Assembly (NCBI RefSeq): GCF_043290135.1 | Contig: NC_134702.1 | Location: 88,808,817-88,872,816 of the forward strand | Source: Rhipicephalus microplus | Lineage: Eukaryota > Arthropoda > Arachnida > Ixodida > Ixodidae | Reading direction: 5' to 3' | Length of the DNA stretch: 64,000 bases | Part shown: positions 22,930 to 34,409 of the stretch, piece by piece | Layout of the letters: every line of letters starts with the position of its first letter | How positions within the stretch are numbered: the first letter of the stretch is position 1 | Made by a program: the position numbers and the translations under genes | The notes under the pieces: model-generated | Seen by the model: the letters and a program-made list of their open reading frames with translations, nothing else | Told to the model about the DNA's origin: nothing | Databases searched by the model: none

Positions 22930-24960
22930 AGGCAGAGTTAAACTGTTGCTCAGGTGCACCTCTCTACCTTTCCGTAAATAAATGATCACGCTTTCTTGTT
23001 CTTAAAAACCAACAAAGACGCTTAGCTCAAACGACAAAGCACAAGCATTTAATATTTAGAGCCCCCGTTGTAAGCGCTGGTTCCCTACGTGCATGACCCT
23101 TCTTTTGATTTTCTTCCACGAAAAATCAAGTAACGGAATGAAAGGCGAACAATGGCGCATCTCAAATAGCTTGACGACACTGGTGAGAGGAACACTTTAA
23201 CGCGTGTACATGCTTTTAGGTGTTACGGAATTGTTAATGTCGATGGTGTCTGATCGCGGAATTGTATGTTTTGAGATCCATTACTTCCGTAGGAGGGGAA
23301 TACTTTTCGACTACTTCGTAGAGAAAGAAGTATATGGCCGATAATGAGCAAAGTTTTAAAAGGTGGAAGTTAATTACACGAAAGCTCGAACTGAAGGCTA
23401 ATACTCTCCTCTTGTGATCTCACAAAGAGCAGGGACTTTGAACAAATGGATGACATCTGCTTTAAGATATTGATTCTCCAATAGCAAACAAATAAACAAA
23501 CAAATAAAAGAACGACGGAATAAACAAACGAACAAACAGATGAACATTGAAACAAACAAACAAACTAAATAACAATCTTCATCATCATCATCACCCCCGA
23601 CTGATTCTGTGTTCAGTGCAGGATAAGGGCCTCTCACAATAATATTTAGAATTCTGTGGGCGAGCTCACTTTCTTCTATTCTCGCCAATTTCTCGACTTG
23701 GACACAACACTTGACTCGCTAATATGACGATAAGAGGCAAGAAATAAAGAATTATTAGTCAGGTGGAAAATAACTGCCCTCAGGTTAGTAACCAAAAGGT
23801 TAACTGAGTTCTTCTTAATGATTTATTTTGTTGTAACCTTAGGTGCTGCAAATATCTTAGGCCTGTACAGTTCCTGGATAAATACGACAGGCAGCAGCAA
23901 CGGCTAACTGGGATGTAGCATTTTTACAAAAAAATGTTTTTACCTAATAGAAAAAAAGTGCTAGATAAGGGTATCGGTGAGAAGACCGCTTGCCGTGCTA
24001 TAAACTATCGCGATTCAACGCCACCAAGGTTGCCATTGGGTGGACTAGAAAAGGAACCGAAACTCAAGCTAAACGTTACCAAAGTAGCCAAGCCGTGCAA
24101 TTGCACGCTCAGTTTGTACTCAAATTGTGCAAAAGTGGCCTCATGAAAAGGGTTAGTGGTATTGAACCATGAATGATATCATTTTCAAACGGCAATAAAA
24201 TAGAAACTCGGCATAGTTCTTTCTCCACTTCCTCTATCTTTAAACCAATAGGAAATTGCAAATAAATGAACAAAGCATAGTTTCAGGGCACCCGCATATT
24301 GCTCATGTAGAAATATTATGATGGAGTAACTGCCAGAGACAGAAAAAAAATAACCATGCCTGCGCGGAACGCGCAGCACGCTCACAGCGAAAGCTGGACG
24401 AGCTTGCTTTCAGAGCCTCTCTAAGGGCGAAGCTCCCAAAGCCGTGTGCCTGTACATGCTTCTCTCGAGTGTCGCTAGTTTTCAATGTTTCCGGGCTTTT
24501 AGCTCAAAGGTTATCGTAGCATCGCTTCCCCCGGTATGTAATCGTGGGGCGGCATTTGCGCCCTCAGCAACTAGGACACAAAAAGACTCCCCTCCCCCCC
24601 CCCCCCCCCCCGGCGCCTGTGCACGTTTCTTCCACATGACTACGGCCGTTATTCTCGATATCGACGCCTTCTTTTAATAACCACTAAACTGCTTTAACAC
24701 TTCACTTTGCTTCATTCGCTGGAAAAATACAACACTTCTCTGCGGAAAGCAAAGAATAATACAGGCGAAAAAGTTTGACAAGCTAAGCGTTCACCTACTC
24801 GGCAAGTTTCCAATTCGCTTTGGCAAAACCTATCATGCCGGTTCGCGTTCTCGTTTATCTTCTGCTTTGCCACCCAAACACGTGACCCTTGCGTGCACTC
24901 ACCCGATGTGCGTGCCGACTTGTCCGGTGTGAGAAGCAGCACCACGGAGTTTCGAGTTAA
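22930..24960. other. No recognisable gene
   Basis: It contains an AAAC/AAAT-rich low-complexity stretch (about 23480-23570) and a short TTCATCATCATCATC tract with a GGGCCTCTC word near 23625 reminiscent of a widespread tick repeat. A poly-C tract lies at 24595-24611. GGGCGAAGCTCCC at 24424-24436 resembles the terminus of the element at 14.7 kb. Confidence 0.45.
24595..24611. repeat. Poly-C tract
   Basis: A run of 17 C interrupted by nothing visible, preceded by CTCCC. Prone to sequencing and assembly length error. Confidence 0.9.
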
Positions 24961-24969
24961 CCAGCAAAG

Positions 24970-27900
24970 AGCGGAAAGACTTGGAAACGTAGACACATAG
25001 ATTGAAAACGAAGACAGGGAAAAAGGAGAAAGATATGCAAAGAAACACGCAAAGAAATATATAGAGAAAAACAGACAGAGTATAGAGTCAGAAAGAAAGG
25101 GAGAGAAAAACAAAGAAAGTGGAATAACGAATAGAAAGAAAAACGATAAATAGAGTTAAAGATATATAGAGATAGGGAGCATGAAAGAAATGGGCAGAAA
25201 GAGAGACAAAGATGGAACTTAAAAAAAGACGGAGCGATAGAAAAAAATAAAGAGGATCAAGGAAGGCCGCCCAGCTTCACAGTTGGTTCAGGCCTCCTGC
25301 CACTAATGCAAGCTGCGCCAACTTTTTGTTGGTACAGCACTCGCCAACGAATGCCAGGGTTTGTGAAATGCTATTACACAGCCATGCCTGTGCTTGTGAA
25401 TGCAGCGAAAATAATTTCCTTTGCTTGAAAATGCAGTGAAAGTAACTTTCATGCTCTCCAAACACACGCATCCTGTACACAGACTTCACTCTACAACGTG
25501 AAATACTGCAATAGTAATGCGCGGTACAAGCAAGCGTACATTGCCATCGGGCATAACAACATGCGATTAAAAATAACGACTTGATGATTTTAAGTTGGTA
25601 ATCCGCTACATAAAGCAAACACTTCACTGCGTCTATTCTCTTAGGGCCACGTGAGGAGGGGGCATAACAAGTACGAATATATTTTAGTGCTTGAAGTACG
25701 TACTAAAGAAAGATATCGCTAATTTTATAGCAATGCATGCATACATATAGATTGAGTATTTGGGCTGGCGTGCGCACGCCCTATTCTAGCTACCGTGAGG
25801 CGGGCACTGTCCTTAAACACCAGGGGCTTTCCTTGGCCTTCCTCTTTTTCTTAATCGATACGTAGCTTTCGCGAGAACGCGTGTCATGTGCGCGTGGTGG
25901 CTCGTTCTGCAAGGCATTCCACGTTAGCTCAGTCGTCATCATGTTGAAGCCTCAGCAGCAATTCTTCATCCTGGAGTTCTCAGCATATGCTTGTCGCGTC
26001 TTTAGCAAGCTCACCGCAAGTACGACCGAGGCCTTGTTGGCTCTCCTGTTTGGCGTTGAGCGTCTTGAAAACAGAAGACTGTGCATGTCTTCACCTCGGG
26101 ACACCGCCCAGCGACACCGCGCTCACATCGGACAGCATGACTGTGGCATCGCCAACTCGAAGCGCAGAGCACAGGGGGACGACGAAGACCTGGTGTTTGT
26201 GTTTGAGATGCGCCGTTTCGGACTTCCGGGCTCCCTGCGAAATGCATGCTACATCTTTATGCACGGCCACGAGCATATTTGCAAAGTGATTCCGCTCCGC
26301 ACCTGTGCCTTCTTCGCGAAACGCCTTCCGGTCGTGCTCTGGTGTCACCTTTGGCTGTTGTGCAAGGTCTACCCTGGGGGCGTCGGCGAGGCAAGTGTTT
26401 TGTGCTCCTTTTAGGCTGGTACATGCGTTAGCTTCAAGTCCTCGTCTTAGCTACGCCACACATCCGCGGGCACTCAGAAAGCACTTCAACGGCCAGCCTC
26501 GTGCATTGATGCGCAGTTTCTTTCCGGGCGACATAATGTCACACTTCCCTCCAGCACCATGCGGCGCTGGCTTGCTACTACAAAGCGAGCCGAGGATCAC
26601 CTTTCTTGCTCCTAGAAGTGGCCCGCGAGATCCAGGACGTTCATCTTGAAAAGGCACGGGCTTCAGGGTCGCCGTGAGTGACTTTTCGCTTCCTGGTGGC
26701 TTCCTGCAGCATAGCAATGCGCTTTTACAAGATGTGTATAGCCAACGTGTCAAGCGGCCGCTCAAGAAACTCGCAGCACGGACTCACCATGTCCTTGGTT
26801 ATATTGAACGTTTTATACGTATGACAAACATGAGTGTGAGTTATGATTCGTTGTACAGTAGCAAGTATTGCATTGAAGAAGGGGTATATTTTCTTCTCAC
26901 ATTAAATTTATAAATAAACAATAATATTGCATTCTCGCCTGATCACTTGTGACGTTAAGCTTGGTTAGAGTGCATATTTGGTCTTCAAACAGCTCAAAAT
27001 CTTTTTGATCGAAGCATATGTTATCTCTCCCTCATCTCCCACGCTTCATTTATATTGGGTAGCAGGGCTGGCACCCAAAGTTTTATATTGTTGTTATGAA
27101 TATGGACAATGAGAGTATTGAGATCTACAGAGGCAAGGACAGTCGTGATATAGGAAAGTGGCTTTCTAGTAATAGTGTACCAAATAAAAGCATTGTTGTG
27201 CAAGAAATCTATCGTTACCATTTATGTGACTCCAGCGCGTCATGTAAACAGTAAAATCACAATTAAAATATCAATATTTTATAATGGATATTTAATTTAT
27301 ACATTCTGTTTAGAAAGACTAACTTAGTAAGGTAGGTGCAGTGTCTCTTAGGTCAGCAATGAAGGCAACGTAGACTATACGTGTGTGTAGTAGATAAGTA
27401 CATTGTTTTCAGAATCCTTGGCCCGACACCAGCAGCATATGCTCTAAAATGTATTTATAGGAGCCATGGTCACGTTCTTAAAGCCACTGGACAGGATGCA
27501 CGTATGTAAAGGGTCCCCAGCCGAACAAAACCATCTTCTTATCTCCCGACCTTACCATCGTCATTCAACACTCTTTCATTCCCCACTCACCTTTTCAGAA
27601 TACGTACTCAAGCCAGTGACTAACATTTCTATTAAACCATCGCACGTTATGCCAACATATGAACACACCCACGCACCCACACGCAGCAAGCACACACACA
27701 CACACACACACACGCACGCACATGCACTCGCACACGCACATGCACACACACACACGCGCACGACAGAATATTCGGCTCATCCACCGAACTTTGCTTGTAT
27801 GCGAGCGTACAATATAGTAATATAGGTCTTTACTATGCCCTAAGGGCTAAAGGTACTCCGAAGTATTATCTAGTGACGAAGTTGCAACACATCCAAATGT

Positions 27901-28560
27901 GCAGGGCAATCACAACCTTACAAAGGCCTCTTAAAATAATCATCGTTTTACTTAACCTGATAAATAAAATATGGTGGTCATAAACGTAAAGCTTCGTAAT
28001 GAAAAATACAATGTGGGCAGCTGTAGTGGCACAAGTTTTATTGTTCAGCAATGTGGCAAACAACTCAAGAATGAAGAGCATAAAGCTGAAAAAACTTGTG
28101 ACAAATAAATATCTATATGTTGATTTGCTTTCTCTTTGTCCCTTTACAATGACAGGACTATAAACGGGTACGCCACAGAGTTTCCTAAAATTAACTATCG
28201 GAGACTCTGGCGCTGCGATCGTTCAGCGACCGTGGGGATGGTGGGTAGTACACGTAATTCCCAAGTGTTCGTTCTTTCGGGTTTCAAATCGCACTTGTGG
28301 CTCCGTTTACTGCAGCGTTTTGGTTTCGCTTCGAAGAAAAGAATGGACGTTTTGAGCTTTGCGACCCGATTTGAAAAGGTGAGGTTAAAAGAATGAGGTG
28401 GCGAATAAGAACGGCGGAACATTTGCTCATTTTTGTTTCTTGAGGGAACTGCTCCAAGCCCCACAAACACACACGAAGCCAAAAGTACGAAGAGTACACA
28501 AATTTTTGTTGTATCAGTAGTGGTACGTAGCCTCCCTGCGGTTCAAGCAAGACAATCGGA
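24970..28560 (+). repeat. Repeat block C (family A/B/C)
   Basis: The most complete copy: a leader shared with B (from about 24970), the unidentified frame (25941-26414), an AT-rich part, a CA-rich tract (27690-27765) and the conserved tail (28195-28500) shared with A and with 54.7-55.1 kb. B and C are in direct orientation, about 4.86 kb apart. Confidence 0.7.
25941..26414 (+). pseudogene. Unidentified ORF of repeat block C
   Basis: 157 codons from the conserved ATG (ATGTTGAAGCC) to TAG, collinear with the block A frame. The same frame can be read upstream to an ATG at 25881. Mid-region FVFEMRRFGLPGSLRNA and C-terminal LRTCAFFAKRLPVV are shared with A. No family recognised. Short frames downstream (26674-26913) contain other conserved pieces of the block. 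Confidence 0.25.
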
Positions 28561-28729
28561 TTACAGATGATCTTTAAATATTTTAAAGCGCGTCAACAAA
28601 AAATCAACCAATGTCACCGGTAATACCTACTGTAGCAAAATCCCTAATTCTACGGCGAGTCCCTTAGTACAGTGTGCAAGCTTCTTTAGCACTCTGCGAA
28701 ATTGTTTCATGCTAGAAGAGAGCTCTGTA

Positions 28730-29480
28730 CAACCAAAGAACAAGTTTTCTACTTGATATTTATTTGGAATTTATTGAAAGCATGCTTACCGCAACAATCA
28801 TTTTCAGTTGGTGATGGTTGTTGCTTGGATGACTGCTGACCATTGAGACTTTGAAGAGACAATCGATTTCTTATATACTCTGTGTTACGGGTATATTTAT
28901 CTCACTAGTGAAATTTATTTCCCTCTTTCTCCCGGCTCGCCTGAATAAAAAACGTTTCATCCACAACTATCCAAATGAGTCCAAGAACGTCATATTTGTG
29001 TATAAGAATCATATTTCACGTGTCGGGAGCATTGGTCGTTTCTGCGGCATCGCCATCAATCACAGATCGGCATGGTCGAAGTATGGCGTATGAGTGTCTG
29101 TGTACGCGGACGGCCTCGGCTTAGTAATTGTGTTTGCGGTGAGTCGGCTTGAGCAAGCATGCAGGGGAAATTACAAAATCACTCAAATTGCTGAGCCAGA
29201 ATTGATTTTTACGATAACAGAGGGTCGTCCGTACGTGTGAGCTCATTAATAATACATGTGACCTTCGAGACAGCTATCTCATGAACGACGCCCACACCTA
29301 GAACAAGAGGAGTTGCGGGGGAGTTTATCGACACTTTCCCCTTCAAAAATAGTTTTAATGTTCACGAAGAATTTGTATCGTGCCCAAACAGCAACCACTT
29401 CTCAGCTATCGCCATTGTAGCACTGTCGCTTTTAAAAAATCTGACCATGTGTTACATTGTTTAAGGAGTTCTTATAGTTA
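28730..29480 (+). repeat. Duplicated segment, copy 1 (SINE-free)
   Basis: Collinear with 38735-39715: shared GCATGCTTACCGCAACAATCA/GCATGCTTACAGCAATCATT, TTCTTATATACTC, and GATAACAGAGGGTCGTCCGT/GATAACAGTGGGTCGTCGGT. It ends with the CAGCTATCGCCATTGTAGCA region. No gene recognised. Confidence 0.7.
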
Positions 29481-29906
29481 GTGTCCTGATTTGTGCATCT
29501 GAATAAATTATGCAGAACCCATGCTTAAGCATGGACACTTAAAACACAATGATACCGAAAGGGAATTCTGGCACCCTCATCTATGCCTATTTCCCAACCG
29601 ATGCTGTGCTGTCATCAGAATATCTGGATATATGTATGTGGTCAATGGGTTAGCTTGCTGTGAGAAAACTTGACTGGAAGCATGTATACATCTCCAGAAG
29701 TTCATTTTAAGAAGTGTTCAATGCCATAAAGAGGTGTACTTTATCATGATGTTATCATTATTGAGTAGGCCTTATTGAATGCTTTAAATTCGGCTAGCCC
29801 ATAAACCAGAAGTAATCATAAACTAAATGGTGCATTGCTTAAGCATAGCTGTTCGTTTATCCTCAGTATTCAGCAATGTGTTGGGAATGTTTTTTTTTTA
29901 TTTCAG

Positions 29907-30101
29907 ATATAGACTCGTTTCTTCTATACTATTCTTGCATTAAAACAGAGAAGGGTCAAACTAGTGCATGTATGTCCTGTGTTCCAGTGAGCACCCGCGC
30001 AAAGTGCCGGAACTTCAACAAACCTCACGAAGTCCGGACGTTCTGCTTACCTCTTTATCTCAGTGAATTAATAACCCCAAATAAACAAAATTGTATCACA
30101 G
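29907..30101 (+). CDS. Candidate internal exon of a Cys-rich secreted-type protein
   Basis: Bounded by a strong acceptor (TTTTTTTTTATTTCAG, ending 29906) and a consensus donor (CAG/GTAAGC, GT at 30102). It is exactly 195 nt, so phase 1 at both ends, the symmetry typical of extracellular modules. The open frame encodes six Cys in 64 residues with spacing C-x10-C-x2-C-x8-C-x12-C-x15-C. No known family was recognised. The frame is open through the acceptor but stops before any signal peptide, so an upstream exon would be needed and was not found. It could be a chance arrangement. Confidence 0.35.
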
Positions 30102-30720
30102 GTAAGCGATGGAGAATTGCTTATTCACGCCAGCTGACTCGCGTAAACGAAAGAAAATAGAGTAAATCATTTGAGCTTAAAATTGAAATAGCACCTTCAT
30201 CAGCCGTTCGCTTTTCGATTTAGTGCTGTTCTAGTGGTGTCACTTTTGGCTGTGGAATGCTATGCTGTTTGTTAGATTGAACCTGAATAACAAATTGTTT
30301 AGTAAACATTGTGAAGCCCTTTTTGATACTAAATGTAGGCCAGGAAAGGACAGAAGTATTCTTACCTATCTCTCGAGTTACACCCTAGACTGCAACAAGA
30401 AAATTACGGGGGAGAGGGCATATTGAAAGGCCACCAAAATAATTTTAAGTTTGACTTTTCGTTCCTTACTTGAAACCTTACTTAAAGTCCACAAGCCACC
30501 ACATGCTTTGCTTTGAACACTTCAGAAACGAAGACTTCAGTAGTGGTGTACAGAAACGTTCGCTACATGAGGCAGTTACGTCTTCATAGATTGAACGACC
30601 AAACAATAGTGCGAGAACGCATGTGTATTTGCACATATAAAACTTTTTTTCATACCTTCTATCATACTTTTTACAGCAAAAACAGCCATAATATTTTAAT
30701 TGTAAAATGTTTTGTTGCAG

Positions 30721-30773
30721 GCACAACATTACAACGCATTACTACTCAAAACAAAACACATCGAATTCAATAA
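30721..30773 (+). CDS. Candidate terminal exon following the Cys-rich exon
   Basis: An acceptor-like TTTTGTTGCAG ends at 30720. A phase-1 join to the donor at 30101 keeps an open frame of 17 codons to TAA (30771-30773), giving a short Gln/Thr/Lys-containing tail. An ATTAAA variant signal lies downstream near 30817. Support rests only on phase compatibility. Confidence 0.22.
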
Positions 30774-30799
30774 CAAGCTCACTGCACCGACCAAAAGGA

Positions 30800-31670
30800 G
30801 CGAAATTCATGCACATTAAAATTCCTAGTTACCATTCTTGAAGTAGTGGTGTCATCTGGCAATTTTCGTGGGTTTACAGCGCAAAAGCCAGACAGGAAGA
30901 GCACGATTCAAACATCCACACGGAGAATTCGGAAGAGCTTTATGTCCTGAAAGGCGGTACTCCGACAAAGGGTGCTACGCACATTCAAGGCAGACATAAT
31001 TCAAAAAAGATGTTTAGCTGGTGCAAAACAATATAATACTAAGCCCACTGCTTCTTTGGTAGCCAGCCATGTGCAATATGTTTCATGCCTCAAGAAAGTT
31101 AGGTATTTCTGTAATGGGCTTTATTGACATTACACGATCTGCCTTTTCAATTGTAAGAGTAGCTTTCAGAAGAGCATTACAGCAGACAAACCAAAACAAC
31201 GGTCCACAGCTTGCGTGTATCGCAACCATGTACAAAAACTAAAACAATCGGAAGATTGCACGTACCTAGTGAATCGGCGAAGCATTTGAATGAAAGGTGA
31301 ATGTATTGTAATTCACCATTGGGCAAAACGTTAGGATGTGGAGCTAGACATATATAAAAATGCACTCACGCACACGTTAAAAGAACACAAAAATCAAATA
31401 TCAATTTACGTCAGAGCGAAAGCTCAATGTATTAAGCCAAAACTACGATATCATCATCAGCAGCGCCTTGCCTACCGAGAAATAAAAGTAAGTGCACAAG
31501 AATATATGCGCCACCGTAGGACCTTCTCAAAATCATACCAATTACGTCAGACGAAGCACCTACAATCGATTACTAGAATCAACTAAGTTGCACTAAATAA
31601 AAACCTTTCATGCATCAAGACACACAATGCAATGCTGCTTTTCCTTATCTGTTCGAATCATAGAAAAGTT
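30800..31670. other. No recognisable gene
   Basis: AT-rich sequence with only short frames. No repeat of the window maps here. Confidence 0.5.
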
Positions 31671-31689
31671 AACCACCGGACATTACTAT

Positions 31690-32145
31690 GCCACGAGTGG
31701 CTCAGAAATTCAATTTTCGCATGGTTAAACTGGACAAGTCGTGTCATCTAGGGGGCGCGGTTGAACCAAATTATGTCTACCACGGCCACCTGGATCGGGT
31801 GCGCACGGCGGTGTGCCTAATCCAGGCGGCCGTGCGTCTGCCATGTCAGAGCAAATGTATGGAAACGGATCCATGGCCGTTGTTGCTGCTTTGGCTCCCG
31901 CTGCTTTCATGCCGTCTACTAGTGTCGGCGACCGCGCAGTAAAGTTGTGCACGTTAACAGTGACGTCAATCGAGCCGCTTCTTGAGGTGGGTGATTTGAA
32001 GTGCGCTAACTCGATTCGGGCCACTAAAACAGGATTTTATTTCAAAATAAGTTCTTCCTTGGCGCAAAAGTAGATACAACGAGGTTTCTGGAGCGCTATT
32101 TTAACAATCACGGTCGACTTAATAGTTGCCTTGAGTGTCCCTTTA
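31690..32145 (-). repeat. GC-rich island, probable interspersed element with TTAAAGGGACACT-like end
   Basis: Composition changes sharply to GC-rich at 31745-31940. Read on the minus strand the unit starts TTAAAGGGACACTCAAGGCA at about 32145 and continues through AGAAACCTCGTTG into the GC-rich core. This resembles ends of abundant tick interspersed repeats. Both strands carry 85-100 codon frames here, the minus one Pro/Gly-rich. No other copy lies in this window, so assignment is from recognition of the end sequence. Confidence 0.4.
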
Positions 32146-32234
32146 AACAACCGCATATATTTTATATAACCAGTTGCATACAGTTGTGTAACGATGACAA
32201 CAGCAACATGGAAATTAGCAAGTAAGCTTATATA

Positions 32235-32665
32235 AAGTGCTGGTGCTCGCGAGCATGGTAGCCCTGGACAGTGCTGCATTAATCAATTTCAGCACATGGC
32301 ACATAACTATTATTGGCATTAATCCTACGGGATGGTTCTAGCATAAGAGTACAGATGTAGTGTTTGTAAAATAAATAGCCAGAATTTCAATCACAGTAGA
32401 TGTTTCTAGCACATTAGGGTCTATTTGAAAAGTAGCACCAAGGCCTGACACTGCTTTGTTTGCCACGCAGAATGTTTCGGTTCTATTCGTGTTGAGACAC
32501 GATTTATATTGTTTCCATTCTTCGGGTCGAAATTCTGATGTAAGTTTTTCGTAGCGTTCTAGCAATTGAATTACCAGTATTTGTTCACGATGTTCCTGTG
32601 TAGATAATGAAATATCAATAATCTGGGGCGCATACCTACATATTCATAAAACAGTAGAAAGGGGA
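32235..32665 (+). repeat. Diverged segment duplicated from or with 16.9-17.5 kb
   Basis: See the collinear words given for 16900-17540. The B-box-like GGTTCTATTC at this copy and GGTTGGATTCC in the other hint at a tRNA-derived internal sequence, but the A box is not convincing. Confidence 0.5.
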
Positions 32666-32689
32666 AGATAAAAACTTGCTATGAAAGAT

Positions 32690-34400
32690 CTGTAAACAGG
32701 GGTTGTGTCGAGACATTTTGGCAAGCGGACTTGTCCTTCTCTTGGCTAGAACAAAACTGATTTCTTCAGAGCTAGCGTGTCTACGCTTCGTGCCATCTCT
32801 TCGACCCTTAAAAGGAGGAAGAGGGGTAATATTGGATACGTGGGTGTGAGAAAGCGAGAAAGGGGGCTGCTGTGACGAATTGTATTGGTAAAAAAGGAAC
32901 AGGTATTCAGTGAGAAAAAACAACAACGAAGTGTTGGGAAGGTAAGGATGCACATGTTTCGCTGAGTCCGAGTTGTCCAGCTGGTTGTCAGAAGTTAACG
33001 ATGGCAGGCTTCAACTTCCTAGATGGAGTCCTTAACACGCAGTGGCACTCCGTGTGTATGTACCATACCGAATGGATTCCAGAGCCCCTTTAGAGACGTT
33101 TATACTTAATGGCTGGAGTGTATTGAAGTTGCTAATAAGGTACGACCCTGTTTATTTTCAGTCTTTTGCGGACCGAAAGTTTTACTCAAATAGGTAGATT
33201 TTGAGATTTTGGAAGTTGTGTCCTGCTACATTAAAATTACTGTGCGACTGCTTTCGGTAATTTCTTTACCGTCTCCGCACGAAGACCGTTTAATCTAACA
33301 TTCACGCGTTGCCCGGTTTCGCCTATGCACTGTTGATGACAATATGAACTTTCGATCATGTAGAAAACGTTTTAACTAGTACAGGTAGAACTGGATTTTA
33401 CACGAAGGACATAATCAGATCCGGTGCTTTTAACTATCATGTCATCTTGAAGTAGTTTGCGAGTCTTGCATCTTGGGCAGAAGCAGAGTGTTATTTGGGC
33501 GGTAGAATGAGCGTTTGCTTTTACTAGCAATAACTTGTCCTTAAAGTTCTTCTTGCAGCAATACCCGATCTTTGGTCCTCTGGGAAGTGCTTTGCTAACG
33601 TGCTCGTTGTTTTTCAGTATTGTATAATACTTACGAAGAATTTTGCATATGTTTGGGAACACACTTCAGTATTTTGTTATAAATGCTGACGGCTGGCTGG
33701 GTTGTGCTGCGGGATAGTTTTTAGCTAGTGTTGTCTTCCTATCTATTTTACCTGCTTCGTCGTAGACTTTGTTTGGGGTGTATTATGGGTAATTTTTTTA
33801 ACTAATGTTTCCTCCAGGTTACTTAAGTGGCAGACGTATTCATCATGCTCGCTACAGATCCTATTTAAACACCTCGCTTGTCCGACGAAAATCTCTTGTT
33901 TGTAGTGTCGCGGCCAGTGCGTAGTGTAAAGCGTCGTCTTTAATTTTTCTGCTTAAATGAATACTGTCGTGTCTAGGAAGGTATTTTGATTGAGAAAATG
34001 GTGCTTTTTAATCTTAATATTAGAGTGAAACTTGTTACAGTGATCAATGAATGCATTTAGTGCGCTTATGCTATGTTACCATCATAACTTCATCGACTAT
34101 GTAGCGGAGAGAGGTAGAAGGCTGTACTGGAGATGGTTTCAACAGTTTTGATTGTTAGTGTCCCATAAAAAAACGTCATAGGTTTGTTACAGAGGTGAAG
34201 CAATAAACGTCATAGCAACAAATTGGAAGGTCGATGCGGAAGGCCGATGTCGTCGTGAACAATGACGGCTGTGGCAAAATCCAGCTGAGAGTGTCCATAT
34301 GATTGCTATCGCAATAAAGTGTTGGTGTATGTTGGCGCAAAAAGGGTTCCCATAATATTGTCAAAACATATTAGGATGAATCAAACTCAAAATAATTAAA
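32690..34400 (-). pseudogene. Penelope-like retroelement remnant (RT C-terminus and GIY-YIG region)
   Basis: On the minus strand from about 34100: LNAFIDHCNKFHSNIKIKKH then FLDTTVF, the region after the RT palm in Penelope-like elements, and a following stretch with QARCLNRICSEHDEYV. Next comes the linker PRGPKIGYCCKKNFKDKLLL (33595-33535) and a Cys-rich segment CFCPRCKTRK (about 33490-33460). Then at 33350-33250 comes a GIY-YIG-type endonuclease piece, CIGETGQRVNVRLNGLRAET, with the G-x-T-x-x-x-x-x-x-R-x-x-x-H region mostly kept (the His is Leu). Stops and frame changes make it inactive. The AG-rich plus-strand stretch 32750-32950 may be its 3' untranslated part. Confidence 0.65.
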
Positions 34401-34409
34401 CGTAGTACT

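Noticed and set aside
28195..28550. Minus-strand ORFs in the A/C/D tail as a conserved small protein
   Set aside because: Frames differ among A, C and D and all lack a shared start. Similarity is at the DNA level only.
31725..32024. 99-codon Pro/Gly-rich minus ORF as a host gene
   Set aside because: Better explained as part of an interspersed repeat. No domain recognised.
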